In this document: piece after piece, positions 61,068 through 64,000 of the stretch
Layout of the letters: each line of letters starts with the position of its first letter
How positions within the stretch are numbered: the first letter of the stretch is position 1
Position numbers and translations under genes: made by a program
Notes under the pieces: model-generated
The model's input: the letters and a program-made list of their open reading frames with translations, nothing else
Databases searched by the model: none
What the model was told of the DNA's origin: nothing
Assembly (NCBI RefSeq): GCF_014651055.1
Contig: NZ_BMWD01000002.1
Coordinates: forward strand, 402,920-466,919
Length of the DNA stretch: 64,000 bases
Source: Streptomyces fructofermentans
GTDB lineage: Bacteria; Actinomycetota; Actinomycetes; Streptomycetales; Streptomycetaceae
Direction of reading: 5' to 3'

Positions 61068-62722
61068 GCGGGAAACGAGCCGACCGCGGAACGCCGGGGA
61101 GCACCGGCGCCGCGACGTCCGCCGCGAAGCCGGGCGCGGGCACCGCGGAGGACCGCGCGCCGGAGCCCTCCCCGCCGGTCGCCGCGCAGGACCCGGCGGC
61201 CGACTGGGAGAACGCCCTGCGCGATCCCCGCGACCGCCGGCTCCCCCGGGTCGCGGGCCCCTCGGGCCTGGTCATCTTCGGCGTCACCGGAGACCTGTCC
61301 CGCAAGAAGCTGATGCCGGCGGTCTACGACCTGGCCAACCGCGGGCTGCTGCCGCCGGGCTTCTCGCTCGTCGGCTTCGCCCGGCGCGACTGGGAGGACG
61401 AGGACTTCGCGCAGATCGTGCACGACTCGGTCCGCGAGCACGCCCGCACGGAGTTCCGCGAGGAGGTCTGGCAGCAGCTCGCCGAGGGCATGCGGTTCGT
61501 CCCCGGCGACTTCGACGACGACCAGGCTTTCGAGCAGCTGCGCGCGGCCGTGGAGGAGTTGGACACCTCCCGCGGCACGAGCGGCAACTACGCCTTCTAC
61601 CTCTCGGTACCGCCGAAGTTCTTCCCGAAGGTCGTCGAGCAGCTCAAGAAGCACGGGCTGGCACGGGCTCCCTCCGGGTCCTGGCGGCGCGCGGTGATCG
61701 AGAAGCCGTTCGGCCGCGACCTGAAGAGCGCGCGCGAGCTCAACCGGGTCGTGCACGACGTGTTCGACCCCGAGCAGGTGTTCCGCATCGACCACTACCT
61801 CGGCAAGGAGACCGTCCAGAACATCCTGGCGCTCCGCTTCGCCAACCAGATGTACGAGCCGATCTGGAACCGGTCGTACGTGGACCACGTGCAGATCACG
61901 ATGGCTGAGGACATCGGCATCGGCGGCCGGGCCGGGTACTACGACGGCATCGGTTCGGCCCGTGACGTCATCCAGAACCACCTGCTCCAGCTGATGGCGC
62001 TGACCGCGATGGAGGAACCCGTCGCCTTCGACGCCGACTCGCTGCTCACCGAGAAGCTCAAGGTCCTCAAGTCGGTGCGGCTCCCGGAGGACCTGGGCGA
62101 GCACACCGTGCGCGGGCAGTACGCGGAGGGCTGGCAGGGCGGCGAGAGGGTGATCGGCTACCTGGAGGAGGACGGCATCGACCGGGCCTCCACCACCGAC
62201 ACGTACGCGGCGATCAAGCTGGAGGTCGACAACCGCCGCTGGGCGGGCGTCCCCTTCTACCTGCGCACCGGCAAGCGCCTGGGCCGCCGCGTCACGGAGA
62301 TCGCGGTCGTCTTCCAGCGCGCCCCGCACTCCCCCTTCGACTCGACCGCCACGGAGGAGCTCGGCGCCAACGCCATCGTCTTCCGCGTCCAGCCGGACGA
62401 GGGCATGACCGTGCGCTTCGGATCGAAGGTCCCGGGTACGTCGATGGAGATCCGGGACGTGTCGATGGACTTCGCGTACGGCGAGTCGTTCACCGAGTCC
62501 AGCCCGGAGGCGTACGAACGCCTGATCCTGGATGTCCTGCTCGGCGACGCCAATCTCTTCCCCCGCCACCAGGAGGTGGAAGAGTCCTGGAAGATCCTCG
62601 ACCCGATCGAGGAGCACTGGGAGACACACGGCGAGCCGGCGCAGTACGCCTCGGGGAGCTGGGGCCCCCAGGAAGCCGACGAGATGCTCGCACGAGACGG
62701 ACGGAGCTGGCGCAGGCCATGA
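61064..62722 (+). CDS. zwf: Glucose-6-phosphate dehydrogenase
   Basis: 552 residues, ATG overlapping the tal stop. About 65 extra low-complexity residues precede the NADP-binding [20 protein letters not shown]. The active site [13 protein letters not shown] with catalytic His is intact, as are EKPFGRD and the C-terminal [11 protein letters not shown]. It oxidises glucose-6-phosphate to the lactone, producing NADPH. The N-terminal tail is longer than in E. coli but common in actinobacteria. Confidence 0.97.
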   Translation: MSGKRADRGTPGSTGAATSAAKPGAGTAEDRAPEPSPPVAAQDPAADWENALRDPRDRRLPRVAGPSGLVIFGVTGDLSRKKLMPAVYDLANRGLLPPGFSLVGFARRDWEDEDFAQIVHDSVREHARTEFREEVWQQLAEGMRFVPGDFDDDQAFEQLRAAVEELDTSRGTSGNYAFYLSVPPKFFPKVVEQLKKHGLARAPSGSWRRAVIEKPFGRDLKSARELNRVVHDVFDPEQVFRIDHYLGKETVQNILALRFANQMYEPIWNRSYVDHVQITMAEDIGIGGRAGYYDGIGSARDVIQNHLLQLMALTAMEEPVAFDADSLLTEKLKVLKSVRLPEDLGEHTVRGQYAEGWQGGERVIGYLEEDGIDRASTTDTYAAIKLEVDNRRWAGVPFYLRTGKRLGRRVTEIAVVFQRAPHSPFDSTATEELGANAIVFRVQPDEGMTVRFGSKVPGTSMEIRDVSMDFAYGESFTESSPEAYERLILDVLLGDANLFPRHQEVEESWKILDPIEEHWETHGEPAQYASGSWGPQEADEMLARDGRSWRRP

Positions 62723-63651
62723 AGATCGACCTGAGCGACACCACGGCAAGCAAGATCAACAAGGCCCTCGTCAAGGGCCGCCGCGCCATCGGCACCCCTG
62801 CCGTGGGCATGGTCCTGACGATGGTCATCGTGACGGACGAGGAGAACGCGTACGACTCCATCAAGGCGGCCGAGGAGGCCTCGCACGAGCACCCCTCGCG
62901 CACCCTCGTGGTCGTCAGGCGGCACGCCCGTACCCCGCGCGACCGCACCTCCTCCCACCTGGACGCCGAGGTGCGCGTCGGCGCGGACGCCGGCGCCGGC
63001 GAGACGGTCGTCCTGCGGATGTACGGCGCGGTCTCCGACCACGCCGACTCGGTGGTCCTGCCGCTGCTGCTGCCGGACGCGCCGGTCGTCGTGTGGTGGC
63101 CGGTCGACGCGCCGGAGGTCCCGGTCAAGGACCCGCTGGGCGCCCTGGCGCAGCGCCGGATCACCGACATGTACGCCGTCGAGACCCCGCTCGCGGCCCT
63201 GGAGGCCCGGGCGGCCTCCTACGCGCCGGGGGACACGGACCTGGCCTGGACCCGGCTGACGCCGTGGCGCTCGATGCTCGCGGCCGCCCTCGACCAGGCT
63301 CGGACGGAGGTCACCTCGGCGGCCGTGGAGAGCGAGGACGAGAACCCGAGCGCGGAACTGCTGGCCCGCTGGCTGGAGGCCCGTCTCCGGGTCCCGGTCG
63401 AGCGCGTCGTCACCGCGGGGCCCGTCGTGACGGCCGTCCGGCTCGGCACCGCCAACGGCGAGATCCGCATCGACCGGCCCGAGGGCCCGCTGGCGACCCT
63501 GAACCTGCCCGGCCAGCCCTCGCGCACTCTCGCCCTCAAGGTCCGCAGCACCTCCGAACTCATCGCCGAGGAGCTGCGCCGCCTGGACGCGGACGAGATG
63601 TACGCCGTCGCCCTGCGCGGTGGCAGCGGTGAGGGGGCGGACCGTGGCTGA
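62719..63651 (+). CDS. opcA: OpcA, glucose-6-phosphate dehydrogenase assembly protein
   Basis: 310 residues, ATG overlapping the zwf stop. Starts [18 protein letters not shown], then VIVTDEENAYDSIKAAEEAS, VVLPLLLPDAPVVVWWP and DPLGALAQRRITDM, characteristic of OpcA. It is needed for active G6PDH oligomers in actinobacteria and cyanobacteria. Its end overlaps the next start by 8 bp. Confidence 0.95.
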   Translation: MKIDLSDTTASKINKALVKGRRAIGTPAVGMVLTMVIVTDEENAYDSIKAAEEASHEHPSRTLVVVRRHARTPRDRTSSHLDAEVRVGADAGAGETVVLRMYGAVSDHADSVVLPLLLPDAPVVVWWPVDAPEVPVKDPLGALAQRRITDMYAVETPLAALEARAASYAPGDTDLAWTRLTPWRSMLAAALDQARTEVTSAAVESEDENPSAELLARWLEARLRVPVERVVTAGPVVTAVRLGTANGEIRIDRPEGPLATLNLPGQPSRTLALKVRSTSELIAEELRRLDADEMYAVALRGGSGEGADRG

Positions 63652-64000
63652 CGCGACGAGGCTCGACCGGCGGCCCGAGTGGACCGCCCTGGCCGACCAC
63701 CGCGCCGAGGCGATGCTGCGCCCGCGGCTCCGTGAGTTGTTCGCCGCGGATCCGGGTCGTGCGGGGCGGTACACGCTTCGGGTGGGTGATCTGCATGTGG
63801 ACTACTCGAAGCATCTGGTGACGGACGAGACGCTGGCCCTGTTGCGGGAGCTTGCCGTGGCCACGGATGTGGCGGGGTTGCGGGACGCGATGTTCCGCGG
63901 GGAGCGGATCAACACGACGGAGGACCGGGCGGTGCTGCACACGGCGTTGCGTGCGCCGCGTGGTGCGGTCGTCGAGGTCGACGGTCAGGACGTGGTGCCC
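63644..64000 (+). CDS. pgi: Glucose-6-phosphate isomerase, 3' end outside window
   Basis: GTG 63644 (GGGGGCGG upstream) opens 119 codons to the window end. The N-terminal region of PGI is recognisable: LRVGDLHVDYSKHLVTDETLALL, then MFRGERINTTEDRAVLHTALRAP with the substrate-binding NTTE...HxALR motif. It links the operon to glycolysis by converting fructose-6-phosphate back to glucose-6-phosphate, allowing cyclic operation of the pathway for NADPH. Catalytic residues in the C-terminal half are off the window. Confidence 0.92.
   Translation, partial: MADATRLDRRPEWTALADHRAEAMLRPRLRELFAADPGRAGRYTLRVGDLHVDYSKHLVTDETLALLRELAVATDVAGLRDAMFRGERINTTEDRAVLHTALRAPRGAVVEVDGQDVVP

Overview
The window is GC-rich with a strong G/C third-position bias. 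It has many GTG starts, ATGA/GTGA gene overlaps, SARP, DesK/DesR-type and AfsR-style regulators, and the short GCAGTTCCCCGCGCC intergenic repeat. All of this points to a Streptomyces (or close relative) chromosome, probably an accessory/arm-type region. No rRNA, intact tRNA or CRISPR array was seen.

1-12.8 kb is the edge of a natural-product cluster. It holds a truncated SDR, a cytochrome-P450-like protein without its haem cysteine paired with a macrolide-type glycosyltransferase (EryCII/EryCIII or DesVIII/DesVII arrangement), a dTDP-glucose 4,6-dehydratase, a sugar 3-ketoreductase-type Gfo/Idh protein and an E1/ColD-type 3-dehydrase. These are followed by a SARP activator, a 59-residue candidate RiPP precursor translationally coupled to a fused YcaO cyclodehydratase, and a convergent histidine kinase/response regulator pair. 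The mix suggests a deoxysugar-decorated product, possibly an azol(in)e peptide.

13.15-28.39 kb is a 15.2-kb island bounded by a perfect 55-bp direct repeat. The repeat is the 5' end of a Rieske oxygenase gene: a 14-codon stub lies on the left and the intact gene on the right. The island carries a degenerate IS5-family element, an AbrB-like regulator, Vsr, a DUF262 protein broken by one extra base, an overlapping ParB-like/SNF2-helicase/NO VEIN (DUF3883) operon, a divergent HNH-like protein, a C5 cytosine methyltransferase, a second transposase remnant, two small hypotheticals, a winged-helix-like protein and a PIN-like nuclease. No integrase was seen. This is the best candidate for a previously undescribed defence system, a methylation-linked composite.

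28.35-34.9 kb is a Rieske oxygenase, a small CHCG protein, a PDR-type reductase, an IclR regulator and an NMT1/taurine-type ABC importer, probably a catabolic unit for an aromatic compound. 35-43.4 kb holds an orphan MmyB-type sensor domain, an HTH regulator/ImmA-IrrE metallopeptidase/multi-spanning membrane protein set, an alpha/beta hydrolase, an Sfp-type phosphopantetheinyl transferase, a metallophosphoesterase and an ATP-grasp protein. 43.6-50.2 kb holds a GH4 glycosidase, an IclR regulator, an AurF-like di-iron oxygenase with a ferredoxin/ferredoxin-reductase fusion, and a D-cysteine desulfhydrase-family PLP enzyme.

50.3-57.7 kb holds a histidine kinase/LuxR-type response regulator pair, a 79-bp tandem repeat, an MMPL transporter, a secreted GH16-CBM6 glucanase behind a LacI-type operator, and an AraC regulator. 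57.8-64 kb is a pentose-phosphate operon, tkt-tal-zwf-opcA-pgi, which runs off the end of the window.
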